Positions 14,626 through 21,793 of a stretch of DNA of 31,475 nucleotides are shown here, piece after piece. The notes under the pieces are model-generated. The model was not told the DNA's origin. It saw nothing but the letters and a program-made list of their open reading frames with translations, and searched no databases. Origin of the DNA: RYN-111 sp046723735 (GTDB lineage Bacteria > Actinomycetota > Actinomycetes > Mycobacteriales > SCTD01); contig JBKOVB010000052.1 of assembly GCA_046723735.1 (NCBI GenBank), positions 1 through 31,475 of the forward strand, written 5' to 3'. Within the stretch, counting starts at the first letter, position 1; each line of letters starts with the position of its first letter. The position numbers were made by a program, and so were the translations under genes.

Positions 14626-15386
14626 CACGGCATCGTCAGCCCGCCGTCGACCGGCAGCGTGATCCCCGTGATGTACGACGAGGCGTCGGACGCGAGGAAG
14701 ACGCAAGCGTCGCCGACCTCGTGCGGGAACCCGAGCCGGCCGGCCGGCGTCGTCAGCTTGATCATCTCGTCGCTGCCCTCCTGCATCTCCGCGGTCATCT
14801 CGGTCGGGAAGAAGCCCGGCGCGATGGCGTTGACCCGGATCCCCTTGCGCCCCGTCCACTGCGCGGCGAGGTCGCGTGTGAGCCCGAGCAGTCCGGCCTT
14901 CGATGCGGCGTAGGCGGCCTGCGGGATCGCGCCCGGGCGCAGCCCGAGGATGCTCGAGATGTTGATGATCGAGCCGCCGCGGGTCGCCGACCGCCCGAAC
15001 GCCTGCGACATCCAGTACTGGCCGTTGAGGTTGATGTCGATGACGCGGCGGAACTCTTCCGGCGTCTCGCGGGTGGCAGGCGCCGCCCAGCCGTAGCCGG
15101 CGTTGTTGACGAGCACGTCCACACCGCCGAAGGCCTCGACGGCCGCCGCCACCAGGGCGGTGCACTGCTCGGGGTCGGCCACGTCGGTCTGCACCGCGAG
15201 CGCCTTGCGGCCGGCAGCCTCGACGACCGCCTTGGTTTCCTCCAGCCGGTCGACCCGGCGGGCGCCGAGCACCACGTCGGCGCCGGCCTCCGCCAGGCAC
15301 TGCGCGATGGCCACGCCGAGACCGGAGGACGCACCGGTCACCACGGCCACCTTGTCGTCGAGTCGGAAGCGGTCGAGCGTCGTCAC
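14625..15386 (-). CDS. SDR family oxidoreductase
   Basis: 253 residues, a classical short-chain dehydrogenase/reductase. The cofactor loop is TGASSGLG (17-24), followed by NNAG (94-97) and the catalytic Ser (about 145), Tyr159 and Lys163 in ISS ... AAYAASKAG. The end reads ITGITLPVDGGLTMP, typical of the FabG-like group. An Arg pair after the second beta strand (LGARR, 40-44) suggests a preference for NADP(H). The substrate is unknown. GTG 15384-15386 has AGGAGG 6 nt upstream, which decides the start. It heads a three-gene unit with PhzF and EamA and is divergent from the PRC/MgtE-like gene across 76 bp. Confidence 0.93.
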   Translation of the reverse strand: MTTLDRFRLDDKVAVVTGASSGLGVAIAQCLAEAGADVVLGARRVDRLEETKAVVEAAGRKALAVQTDVADPEQCTALVAAAVEAFGGVDVLVNNAGYGWAAPATRETPEEFRRVIDINLNGQYWMSQAFGRSATRGGSIINISSILGLRPGAIPQAAYAASKAGLLGLTRDLAAQWTGRKGIRVNAIAPGFFPTEMTAEMQEGSDEMIKLTTPAGRLGFPHEVGDACVFLASDASSYITGITLPVDGGLTMP

Positions 15387-15450
15387 GAGAGACCTCCTGA
15401 AACGTGTTTTGCCGCATCGTGCCGTACCGGGCTGGAGGGCTCTCGGCCGG

Positions 15451-15456
15451 TAGCCT
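15451..15456 (+). promoter_or_regulatory. Putative -10 element (TAGCCT) of the PRC/MgtE_N/CBS gene
   Basis: TAGCCT, then 6 nt (CGGGCC), then GTG 15463. This is identical in hexamer and spacing to the PHP operon element. It predicts a leaderless transcript. Confidence 0.5.
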
Positions 15457-15462
15457 CGGGCC

Positions 15463-16686
15463 GTGAGCACCGGGACCCGCGTCTTCGTCGCGCGCTTGTC
15501 CGGGCTGCCCGTCTTCGACCCCAACGGCGACCAGGTGGGCCGGGTCCGCGACGTCGTCGTGGCGCTGCGCATCGGCAAGGACGCACCGCGCGTCCTCGGC
15601 CTGCTCGTGGAGATCCAGGGTCGGCGCCGCATCTTCGTCCCGATCGGCCGCGTCAACAGCGTCGAGGCAGACGCGGTGCTGCTCAGCACGGGCACGCTGA
15701 GCCTGCGCCGGTTCGAGCAGCGCCCGGGCGAGACGCTCGTGCTCGCCGAGCTGCTCGACCGGCGGGTGACGCTTCTTGCCACCGGCGACGAAGTGACCGT
15801 CGTCGACGTGGCGATGGAGCAGACGCGCACCGACTGGCTGGTCACGAAGGTCGCCGTGCGCAAGGGTCGGCGGCGCGCGCCGCTGCAGCAGGTGGCCTGG
15901 GACGAGGTTTCGGGCTTCTCGCTCCAGGAGGGCGAGCAGGGCGCGGCGAACCTGCTGGCCGTCTTCGAGAAGCTGCGCCCGGCGGACCTCGCCGGCGTGA
16001 TGCACGACCTGTCGGACAAGCGCCGCCGCGAGATCGCCGCCGCCCTCGACGACGAGCGCCTCGCCGACGTCCTCGAGGAGATGCCCGAGGACGAGCAGGT
16101 CCAGCTCATGAAGGGGCTCGAGGACGAGCGCGCTGCCGACGTCCTCGAGGCGATGGCCCCCGACGACGCGGCCGACCTGCTCGGCGAGATGCAGCCGGCC
16201 GACGCACAGCGGCTGCTCGACCTAATGGAGCCGGAGGAGGCCGCGCCGGTCCGGCAGCTGCTCGCCTACAGCGACGACACCGCCGGCGGTCTCATGACGA
16301 GCGAGCCGGTCATCCTCGGGCCGGGTACGACGGTGGCCGAGGCCCTCGCCCGCATCCGGCACCCGGACCTGCACCCGTCGCTGGCTGCCCAGGTGTACGT
16401 CGTGCGACCGCCGTACGAGACCCCGACGGGTCGCTACCTGGGCACGGCGCACTTCCAGCGGCTCCTGCGCGAACCGCCCTCGACGCTGATCTCCGCGGCC
16501 ATCGACACCGCGATCGACCCGCTCGCCCCCGAGGTGCCGCTGGCCGAGGTGACGCGCCACCTGGCGTCGTACAACCTCGTCGCCGTCCCCGTGGTCGACA
16601 GCGAGCAGCGGCTGCTGGGCGCGGTGACCGTCGACGACGTGCTCGACCACGTCCTGCCGCAGGACTGGCGGGAGCGTCATGGCTGA
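15463..16686 (+). CDS. Soluble MgtE-like protein: PRC-barrel, MgtE N domain, CBS pair
   Basis: 407 residues without any transmembrane helix. The order is: PRC-barrel-like beta domains (about 5-75 and 90-150, with LSGLPVFDPNGDQVGRVRDV), an MgtE intracellular N domain of acidic helical repeats (about 160-270, containing LADVLEEMPEDEQVQLMKGL and AADVLEAMAPDDAADLLGEM), and a CBS pair (about 277-400, GGLMTSEPVIL ... VAVPVVDSEQRLLGAVTVDDVLDHVL). In true MgtE channels this N-CBS module senses Mg2+ and gates a five-helix pore. Here the pore is missing. The last 8 bp overlap the DUF1003 membrane protein gene, a natural partner candidate. The start is GTG, with no ribosome site but a -10 hexamer 6 nt upstream. 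A homologous pair occurs in mycobacteria. Confidence 0.85.
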   Translation: MSTGTRVFVARLSGLPVFDPNGDQVGRVRDVVVALRIGKDAPRVLGLLVEIQGRRRIFVPIGRVNSVEADAVLLSTGTLSLRRFEQRPGETLVLAELLDRRVTLLATGDEVTVVDVAMEQTRTDWLVTKVAVRKGRRRAPLQQVAWDEVSGFSLQEGEQGAANLLAVFEKLRPADLAGVMHDLSDKRRREIAAALDDERLADVLEEMPEDEQVQLMKGLEDERAADVLEAMAPDDAADLLGEMQPADAQRLLDLMEPEEAAPVRQLLAYSDDTAGGLMTSEPVILGPGTTVAEALARIRHPDLHPSLAAQVYVVRPPYETPTGRYLGTAHFQRLLREPPSTLISAAIDTAIDPLAPEVPLAEVTRHLASYNLVAVPVVDSEQRLLGAVTVDDVLDHVLPQDWRERHG

Positions 16687-17311
16687 GCTCCGCCGTGGCC
16701 GTGCGCGGCTCGACCAGCCGCTCGAGCCGCGTCCCGTCGTGCCGCGCCCGCACTACGACCCGGACGCGTTCGGCCGGTTCTCCGAGCGCATCGCGCGCTT
16801 CCTCGGCACCGCGCGCTTCATCGTCTACCTGACCGTGTTCTGCGCCGTCTGGCTGGCCTGGAACGTGCTCACCCCCCACTCATGGCAGTTCGACCCGCGG
16901 GCCAAGAACTTCACCCTGCTCACGCTGATCCTGTCGCTGCAGGCGTCGTACGCCGCGCCGCTGATCCTGCTCGCGCAGAACCGCCAGGCCGACCGGGACC
17001 GGGTCGCCCAGGAGGAGGACCGCGGCCAGAACCAGCGGCTGCAGGCCGACGTCGAGTACCTCACCCGCGAGCTCGCCTCGCTGCGGCTGTCGCTGGGCGA
17101 GATGGCCACCCGCGACTTCCTGCGGGACCAGCTGCGCGACCTGTCCGAGGAGGTCGTGGCCCGCACCAGCGCCGGCGTCTACGACCAGCAGGCCCGACTG
17201 CAGCGCGAGGAGCGCGAACGGCGCGCGGAGCGCAAGAAGCGCCGCGCCGAGCAGGCGGAGGGACCGGTCACCCTGTCCGAGCCCTTCGGAGGGGACGAAA
17301 CCGGCGGATAG
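16679..17311 (+). CDS. DUF1003 family membrane protein
   Basis: 210 residues. The N-terminal 35 residues are basic and cytoplasmic. Two membrane helices follow (FIVYLTVFCAVWLAWNVL, about 47-64, and FTLLTLILSLQASYAAPLILLA, about 78-99) with a short loop containing FDPRAKNF. Next come the family's NRQADRDR motif and a long charged, coiled-coil-like C-terminus (105-195) ending in a Lys/Arg/Glu-rich tail. DUF1003 has no established function; the two-helix plus coiled-coil plan suggests an oligomeric membrane complex. ATG 16679 lies inside the preceding gene (8-bp overlap), so translation is coupled to the soluble MgtE-like protein. Confidence 0.9.
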   Translation: MAELRRGRARLDQPLEPRPVVPRPHYDPDAFGRFSERIARFLGTARFIVYLTVFCAVWLAWNVLTPHSWQFDPRAKNFTLLTLILSLQASYAAPLILLAQNRQADRDRVAQEEDRGQNQRLQADVEYLTRELASLRLSLGEMATRDFLRDQLRDLSEEVVARTSAGVYDQQARLQREERERRAERKKRRAEQAEGPVTLSEPFGGDETGG

Positions 17312-17315
17312 GCGT

Positions 17316-17329
17316 CACCCGATCGGGTG
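17316..17329. promoter_or_regulatory. Perfect 14-bp palindrome upstream of the GspE-type gene
   Basis: CACCCGATCGGGTG, a fully self-complementary 14-mer, lies 5 bp after the DUF1003 stop and 34 bp before the ATPase ATG. It could be a dimeric operator, and seven-base arms without a loop make a terminator unlikely. Confidence 0.45.
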
Positions 17330-17362
17330 TCCATCGATGCTGGCGCCCGTCGAGATAGGGGC

Positions 17363-19342
17363 ATGACGCATGCTCGGGACCCCCTGACGGACGACGAGAC
17401 CACCGGCGGCCGCTTCCGCCGCAGGCCGCTCGGCGAGGTCCTCGTCGCGCAGGGCCTGCTCACCTCCGAGCAGCTCGCCCAAGCGCTCGCCGCGCAGGCC
17501 GACCGGGTCCCCGGCCAGCCCCGCAAGCGCCTCGGTGCCGTCGTGATCGAGCTCGGCCTCGCCACCGAGCGGCAGATCTCCGCGGCCCTCGCGGATGCGC
17601 TCGGCCTCGAGCTGGTCGACCTGCACCGCACGATAGTCATGCCGGAGCAGGCCCGACTGCTGCCGCGTGGCGTGGCGGAGCGCCATGGCCTCGTGCCCAT
17701 GGACTTCGACGGCACCACGCTCACCGTGGCCGCCGCGGACCCGATCGACGTCGTGGCCATCGACGACGCCCGTCTCTACACCGGCGCGCAGCAGGTCCGG
17801 GTGCTGGTCGCCACCCCGAGCCAGGTCGTCGAGCAGGTCAGCCGCGCCTGGGCCGGGGCGGACGACGGCGACGACGTGGAGGCGCTGTTCCAGGGCATCA
17901 CCACGCAGGCCGAGCGCGAGGAGGACGAGGCCGCGCAGGCCGTCCAGTCGGCTCCCGTCGTACGGCTCGTGGACGTCATCCTCACCGACGCGGTGCGGGC
18001 CGGCGCGAGCGACGTGCACCTCGAGCCTCACGCCGAGGGCATCCGCGTCCGCTTCCGGGTGGACGGCGCGCTGCGCGACGTCATGACCATCCCGCGCGGC
18101 GCTCGCGGCTCCACGGTGAGCCGCATCAAGATCGTCTCCGGGCTGGACATCGCGGAGCGGCGTCGGCCGCAGGACGGGCGTGCGAAGCTCTCGGTCGGTG
18201 ACGCCGCCGTCGAGGCGCGCGTCTCCACCCTGCCGACGTTGTACGGCGAGAAGGTGGTCGTCCGGCTGCTGCCGCGCTCCGAGAGCGTGCCCACGCTGGC
18301 CGACTCGGGGCTCACCCCCACGCAGCTCGAGGCCGTCGAGTGGGCGATCACGCAGCCGCAGGGCCTGATCCTCATCACCGGTCCGACCGGATCCGGCAAG
18401 ACCAGCACCCTCTACTCCGCGCTGCACCGGCTGTGCACCCCGGAGCGCAACATCGTGACCCTCGAGGACCCGATCGAGGTCCAGGTGCCGGGCACCACGC
18501 AGGTGCAGGTGCACGAGCGGTCCGGGCTCACATTCGCCCGCGGGCTGCGCAGCATCCTGCGGCAGGACCCTGATGTGGTCATGGTCGGCGAGGTCCGCGA
18601 CCCGGAGACCGCCGAGCTGGCGCTGCAGGCCTCGCTCACGGGCCACCTGGTGCTCACGACCCTGCACACCAACGACGCCGTGGGTGCCGTCACCCGGCTC
18701 GTCGACATGGGGATGGACCCGTTCCTCATCGCGTCGTCGCTGACGCTGGTGGCTGCGCAGCGCCTGGTCCGCCGGCCCTGCTCGAGCTGCGCGGTGCCGT
18801 ACATCCCGGACGCCCGCACCCTGAGCCTGCTCGGGCTCGCCGAGCACGACCTCGCCGACGCGACGCCGCGGCGCGGAGCCGGCTGCCCGGACTGCGGCGG
18901 CACCGGGTACCGCGGGCGTACCGGAGTGTTCGAGGTGCTGCCCGTGACGGCCGCGATGCGCCGGACCCTGCTGTCGACGCCCACCACGGCGGCGATCAGC
19001 GCGGCGGCGCGCGAGAACGGCATGACGACGCTGCGGGCCTCGGCCCTGGCCGCCGCGCAGCGCGGGGAGACGACGTACGAGGAGGTGCTCCGGGTCACCC
19101 AGCTCGACCTCGGCGCCACCCACCGGTGCCCCGTGTGCGCGCGGATCGTCGCCGAGGACATGGTCTGCTGCCCCTGGGACGGCGCGCCTGTCGGGCCGGT
19201 GCGCTGCACAGGCTGCGAGCGCACCCTCGACCGCGAGTGGATCACGTGCGGGTGGTGCGGCACCGAGGCGCCCGGCCAGCACGTCGCCCACCCGGTGCAG
19301 GTGGGTCGGGTCAGCGCACCGGCGCCACGCGAAGAGGTCTGA
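17363..19342 (+). CDS. GspE/PilB-type secretion ATPase with MshEN domain and extra zinc ribbons
   Basis: 659 residues. Two tandem MshEN-like motifs open the protein (RPLGEVLVAQGLLTSEQL, about 21-38, and RLGAVVIELGLATERQI, 56-72). In this family they form a cyclic di-GMP site. The ATPase core shows Walker A GPTGSGKT (340-347), the Asp box TLEDPIEVQVPGTTQVQV, Walker B DVVMVGEVRD (404-413), the His box and the usual metal-binding Cys pairs C473/C476 and C508/C511. Beyond the normal end it carries C589/C592 with C602/C603 and a clean zinc ribbon C615/C618-C629/C632. Such ATPases power pilus or type II secretion assembly, but no pilin, PilC or PilT gene is in the window. ATG 17363 is preferred; GTG 17327 is possible. 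Confidence 0.9.
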   Translation: MTHARDPLTDDETTGGRFRRRPLGEVLVAQGLLTSEQLAQALAAQADRVPGQPRKRLGAVVIELGLATERQISAALADALGLELVDLHRTIVMPEQARLLPRGVAERHGLVPMDFDGTTLTVAAADPIDVVAIDDARLYTGAQQVRVLVATPSQVVEQVSRAWAGADDGDDVEALFQGITTQAEREEDEAAQAVQSAPVVRLVDVILTDAVRAGASDVHLEPHAEGIRVRFRVDGALRDVMTIPRGARGSTVSRIKIVSGLDIAERRRPQDGRAKLSVGDAAVEARVSTLPTLYGEKVVVRLLPRSESVPTLADSGLTPTQLEAVEWAITQPQGLILITGPTGSGKTSTLYSALHRLCTPERNIVTLEDPIEVQVPGTTQVQVHERSGLTFARGLRSILRQDPDVVMVGEVRDPETAELALQASLTGHLVLTTLHTNDAVGAVTRLVDMGMDPFLIASSLTLVAAQRLVRRPCSSCAVPYIPDARTLSLLGLAEHDLADATPRRGAGCPDCGGTGYRGRTGVFEVLPVTAAMRRTLLSTPTTAAISAAARENGMTTLRASALAAAQRGETTYEEVLRVTQLDLGATHRCPVCARIVAEDMVCCPWDGAPVGPVRCTGCERTLDREWITCGWCGTEAPGQHVAHPVQVGRVSAPAPREEV

Positions 19343-19345
19343 GGC

Positions 19346-19789
19346 TCACGCTTCGAGCAGCTTGGTCATCAGCCGGCCGAGCTCGTCAAGCTCGTCGTCG
19401 CTGAGCACGTCGGTCACGTGCGCCGCGACGCCGCGCAGGTGCGTGGGGGCCGCCCGGCGCAGGCGGGCCAGCCCGGCCTCGGTGAGCACGGCATGGGTGC
19501 CGCGGGCGTCGCCCGGGCAGGCGGCGCGCTCCACCAGCCCGTCACGCTCGAGCCGGTCCACGAGGCGCGTCAGGCCGCTGCGCGAGAGCAGCACCCGGTC
19601 GGCCAGCTGGGTCATCCGCAACCGCCGGCCTGGCGCCTCCGCGAGCTGCAGCAGCACGTCGTACGACGGGAGCGGCAGCCCCTGCTCGTCCAGCAGCTCC
19701 GTCTCGAGCACCCGGGTGAGGTGCGCGTGGGCACGCAGGAACAGCCGCCATGAGGCGAGCCGCTGCTGGTCCTGGAGCGCCGAAGTCAC
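19346..19789 (-). CDS. MarR family transcriptional regulator
   Basis: 147 residues, the usual MarR length. The winged helix-turn-helix is clear: LPSYDVLLQLAEAPGRRLRMTQLADRVLLSRSGLTRLVDRLERDGLVER (about 39-87), then the wing (ACPGDARGTHAVLTEAG) and the C-terminal dimer helices. MarR proteins are dimeric repressors released by small phenolic or acyl ligands. It is divergent from the CoA-ester lyase genes across only 43 bp that hold a TTG-N6-CAA half-symmetric site, so control of those genes and itself is likely (inference). GTG 19787-19789 is preceded by TATCAT exactly 6 nt upstream, which suggests leaderless translation. Confidence 0.9.
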   Translation of the reverse strand: MTSALQDQQRLASWRLFLRAHAHLTRVLETELLDEQGLPLPSYDVLLQLAEAPGRRLRMTQLADRVLLSRSGLTRLVDRLERDGLVERAACPGDARGTHAVLTEAGLARLRRAAPTHLRGVAAHVTDVLSDDELDELGRLMTKLLEA

Positions 19790-19795
19790 GCCCCC

Positions 19796-19801
19796 ATGAT
19801 A
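19796..19801 (-). promoter_or_regulatory. Putative -10 element (TATCAT) of the MarR gene
   Basis: On the minus strand TATCAT is followed by GGGGGC and GTG. The hexamer is close to the consensus TATAAT and spaced for leaderless initiation. Confidence 0.55.
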
Positions 19802-19816
19802 GTTGTATGCACAAAC
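19802..19816. promoter_or_regulatory. Candidate MarR operator between divergent promoters
   Basis: GTTGTATGCACAAAC contains TTGT-ATGC-ACAA (TTG-N6-CAA), a spacing seen in MarR-family operators. It lies between the two divergent -10 hexamers, where a bound dimer would block both. The arms are only 4 bp perfect. Confidence 0.45.
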
Positions 19817-19820
19817 GTCC

Positions 19821-19826
19821 TACGGT
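19821..19826 (+). promoter_or_regulatory. Putative -10 element (TACGGT) of the malyl-CoA lyase operon
   Basis: TACGGT, then 6 nt (GGAGGC), then GTG 19833. The GGAGG in the spacer is only 1 nt from the start codon, too close for a normal ribosome site, so leaderless initiation is favoured. Confidence 0.45.
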
Positions 19827-19832
19827 GGAGGC

Positions 19833-20882
19833 GTGCGCAGCCCCAAGGACTTCTTCCGCCCGCTGGCCGTCGGCGCCCCTGCTCCCCTCCGGGAGATCCC
19901 CTGGGCCCCGAGCCGGATGATCCACTTCTTCGACCCGTCGAACGAGAAGATGGTGGCCAAGCTGCCCGACCTCGCGACGAAGGTCGACGTCCTGCTCGGC
20001 AACCTCGAGGACGCCATCCAGGCTTCCAACAAGGAGGCCGCCCGCGCGGGGCTGGTGCAGGTCGCGAAGTCCGTCGACCTCGGCGACTGCCAGCTCTGGA
20101 CGCGGATCAACTCGCTCGACTCGCCCTGGGTGCTCGACGACCTCGTCACCCTGGTCACCGAGGTCGGCGACAAGCTCGACGTGATCATGGTCCCGAAGGT
20201 CGAGGGGCCTGAGGACATCCACTACGTCGACCGGCTGCTCGCGCAGCTGGAGGCGAAGGGCGGCGTGCGCAGGCCGTTGCAGGTGCACGCGATCCTCGAG
20301 ACCGCCCGCGGTGTCGCGAACGTCGAGGAGATCGCCGCGGCGTCGCCCCGCATGCAGGGCATCTCGCTCGGCCCGGCCGACCTGGCGGCCGACCGGCGCA
20401 TGAAGACCACCCGCGTCGGCGGCGGCCACCCCGGCTACCTGGTGCGGGAGGACCCCCACGAGGACGAGGCCGCTCCTCGCGCGACCTTCCAGCAGGACCT
20501 GTGGCACTACACCGTTGCCCGCATGGTCGACGCCTGCGCGAGCAACGGGATCTACGCCTACTACGGGCCGTTCGGCGACATCAAGGACGTCGTGGCCTGC
20601 GAGGACCAGTTCCGCAACGCCTACCTGCTCGGCTGCGTCGGCACCTGGACGCTGCACCCCGTGCAGGTCGACATCGCCAAGCGGGTCTTCTCCCCCGAGG
20701 CCTCCGAGGTCCTGTGGGCCAAGCGCGTCGTCGACGCGATGGGCGAGGAGGGCCGCGGCGCCGTCATGATCGACGGCAAGATGCAGGACGACGCGACCTT
20801 CAAGCAGTGCCAGGTGGTGCTGGACCTCGCCCGGCGGCTGGCCGCGCGCGACCCGGAGCTGAAGGAGGCCTACGGGCTGTGA
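19833..20882 (+). CDS. Malyl-CoA / beta-methylmalyl-CoA lyase-like (HpcH/HpaI-CitE superfamily)
   Basis: 349 residues, strongly reminiscent of the Chloroflexus L-malyl-CoA/beta-methylmalyl-CoA/citramalyl-CoA lyase: the order FFRPLAVGAPAPLRE, VLLGNLEDAI (52-62), WTRINSLDSPWVLDD, IMVPKVEGPEDIHYVD, LQVHAILETARG and QDLWHYTVARMVDA runs through the whole protein. In this family the Mg2+ ligands would be Glu156 (ILETARG) and Asp183 (GPADLA), and the C-terminal lid Asp is D314 in MIDGKMQDD. The reaction is reversible cleavage of 3-hydroxyacyl-CoA diesters to glyoxylate or pyruvate plus an acyl-CoA. GTG 19833 gives the family start; an upstream TTG (19803) would run through the promoter region. It is coupled to the next lyase by a GTGA overlap. 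Confidence 0.88.
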   Translation: MRSPKDFFRPLAVGAPAPLREIPWAPSRMIHFFDPSNEKMVAKLPDLATKVDVLLGNLEDAIQASNKEAARAGLVQVAKSVDLGDCQLWTRINSLDSPWVLDDLVTLVTEVGDKLDVIMVPKVEGPEDIHYVDRLLAQLEAKGGVRRPLQVHAILETARGVANVEEIAAASPRMQGISLGPADLAADRRMKTTRVGGGHPGYLVREDPHEDEAAPRATFQQDLWHYTVARMVDACASNGIYAYYGPFGDIKDVVACEDQFRNAYLLGCVGTWTLHPVQVDIAKRVFSPEASEVLWAKRVVDAMGEEGRGAVMIDGKMQDDATFKQCQVVLDLARRLAARDPELKEAYGL

Positions 20883-21718
20883 AGGTTCTCCGTTCGGTCC
20901 TCTACATGCCCAGCTCGAACGAGCGGGCACTGGAGAAGGCCAAAACCCTTCCCGCCGACGCGATCATCTTCGACCTCGAGGACGCCGTCGCCCCTGACGC
21001 CAAGGAGGCGGCGCGGGCGAACGCGGTGGCCGCCGCGACCAGCGGCGAGTACGGCGGGAAGACGCTCACCATCCGCTGCAACGGCCTCGACACCCCCTGG
21101 GGGGCGTCCGACCTCGCAGCGGCCGCCGCAGCCCGCCCGGACGCCGTGGTGGTCCCGAAGGTGAGCGGAGCCGCACACCTGTCGCAGGTGGCCGCGATCA
21201 CGGGCGACGTGCCGATCTGGGCGATGGTGGAGACCCCGGCGGCGCTGTTCGCGATCCGCGAGATCGCCGCCTTCCCGCAGGTCAGCTGCCTCGTCATGGG
21301 CACCAACGACCTCGTGAAGGAGCTCCGCGCCGCGCTGGTGCCCGGACGGGCGCCGCTCGTGCCGCACCTCGCGACCGCGCTGCTGGGCGCCCGCGAGGCC
21401 GGCAAGGCGATTGTCGACGGCGTCTACAACGACGTGAAGGACCTCGACGGCTTCCGCGCCGAGTGCGTGCAGGGCCAGCAGCTCGGCTTCGACGGCAAGA
21501 CGCTCATCCACCCCGGCCAGGTCGAGGTCGCCAACGAGGTGTGGGCGCCGAGCGAGGACGAGATCGCGCACGCCAAGAAGGTCGTGGAGGCCTTCGCCGA
21601 GGCGGAGCGCGCGGGCCAGGGCGTGGTCGTGGTGGACGGCCGGATGGTCGAGAACCTGCACCGCGACATCGCCCAGCGGGTGCTCGCGACCGCCGAGGCC
21701 ATCGCCGCGCTGGCCTGA
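20879..21718 (+). CDS. CoA ester lyase, CitE/Mcl2-like
   Basis: 279 residues of the CitE-like branch of the HpcH/HpaI superfamily. Landmarks: LRSVLYMPSSNERALEKA at the N-terminus, FDLEDAVAPDAKEAAR (31-46), Arg67, the Mg2+ ligands Glu118 (AMVETP) and Asp144 (MGTNDL), LGFDGKTLIHPGQVE and the lid segment VVDGRMVENLH (251-261). Close relatives are (3S)-malyl-CoA thioesterases (Mcl2) and (3S)-citramalyl-CoA lyases such as mycobacterial CitE (Rv2498c) and human CLYBL; sequence alone does not separate these. GTG 20879 overlaps the upstream stop (GTGA), which fixes the start. Co-translation with the MclA-type lyase suggests sequential or alternative handling of C4-C5 hydroxy-diacyl-CoAs. Confidence 0.88.
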   Translation: MKVLRSVLYMPSSNERALEKAKTLPADAIIFDLEDAVAPDAKEAARANAVAAATSGEYGGKTLTIRCNGLDTPWGASDLAAAAAARPDAVVVPKVSGAAHLSQVAAITGDVPIWAMVETPAALFAIREIAAFPQVSCLVMGTNDLVKELRAALVPGRAPLVPHLATALLGAREAGKAIVDGVYNDVKDLDGFRAECVQGQQLGFDGKTLIHPGQVEVANEVWAPSEDEIAHAKKVVEAFAEAERAGQGVVVVDGRMVENLHRDIAQRVLATAEAIAALA

Positions 21719-21780
21719 CCCCTCCTTGCGTGCTACCGATCGCCCCCGCGCCCAGGCGTAGGACACAACGACAGGGCGAT

Positions 21781-21786
21781 TAGCCT
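21781..21786 (+). promoter_or_regulatory. Putative -10 element (TAGCCT) of mrp
   Basis: TAGCCT followed by 7 nt and ATG 21794. The spacer (GGGAAGC) is not a good ribosome site. Predicted leaderless start. Confidence 0.45.
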
Positions 21787-21793
21787 GGGAAGC

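Noticed and set aside
13783..16005. An apparent 740-residue fusion that continues upstream of PhzF
   Set aside because: The part before 14625 is an out-of-frame shadow of the SDR gene and of the MgtE-like gene. The ATGA overlap marks the true PhzF start.
19803..19832. TTG start 30 nt upstream for the malyl-CoA lyase
   Set aside because: It would translate through the operator and -10 region. The family N-terminus begins at GTG 19833.
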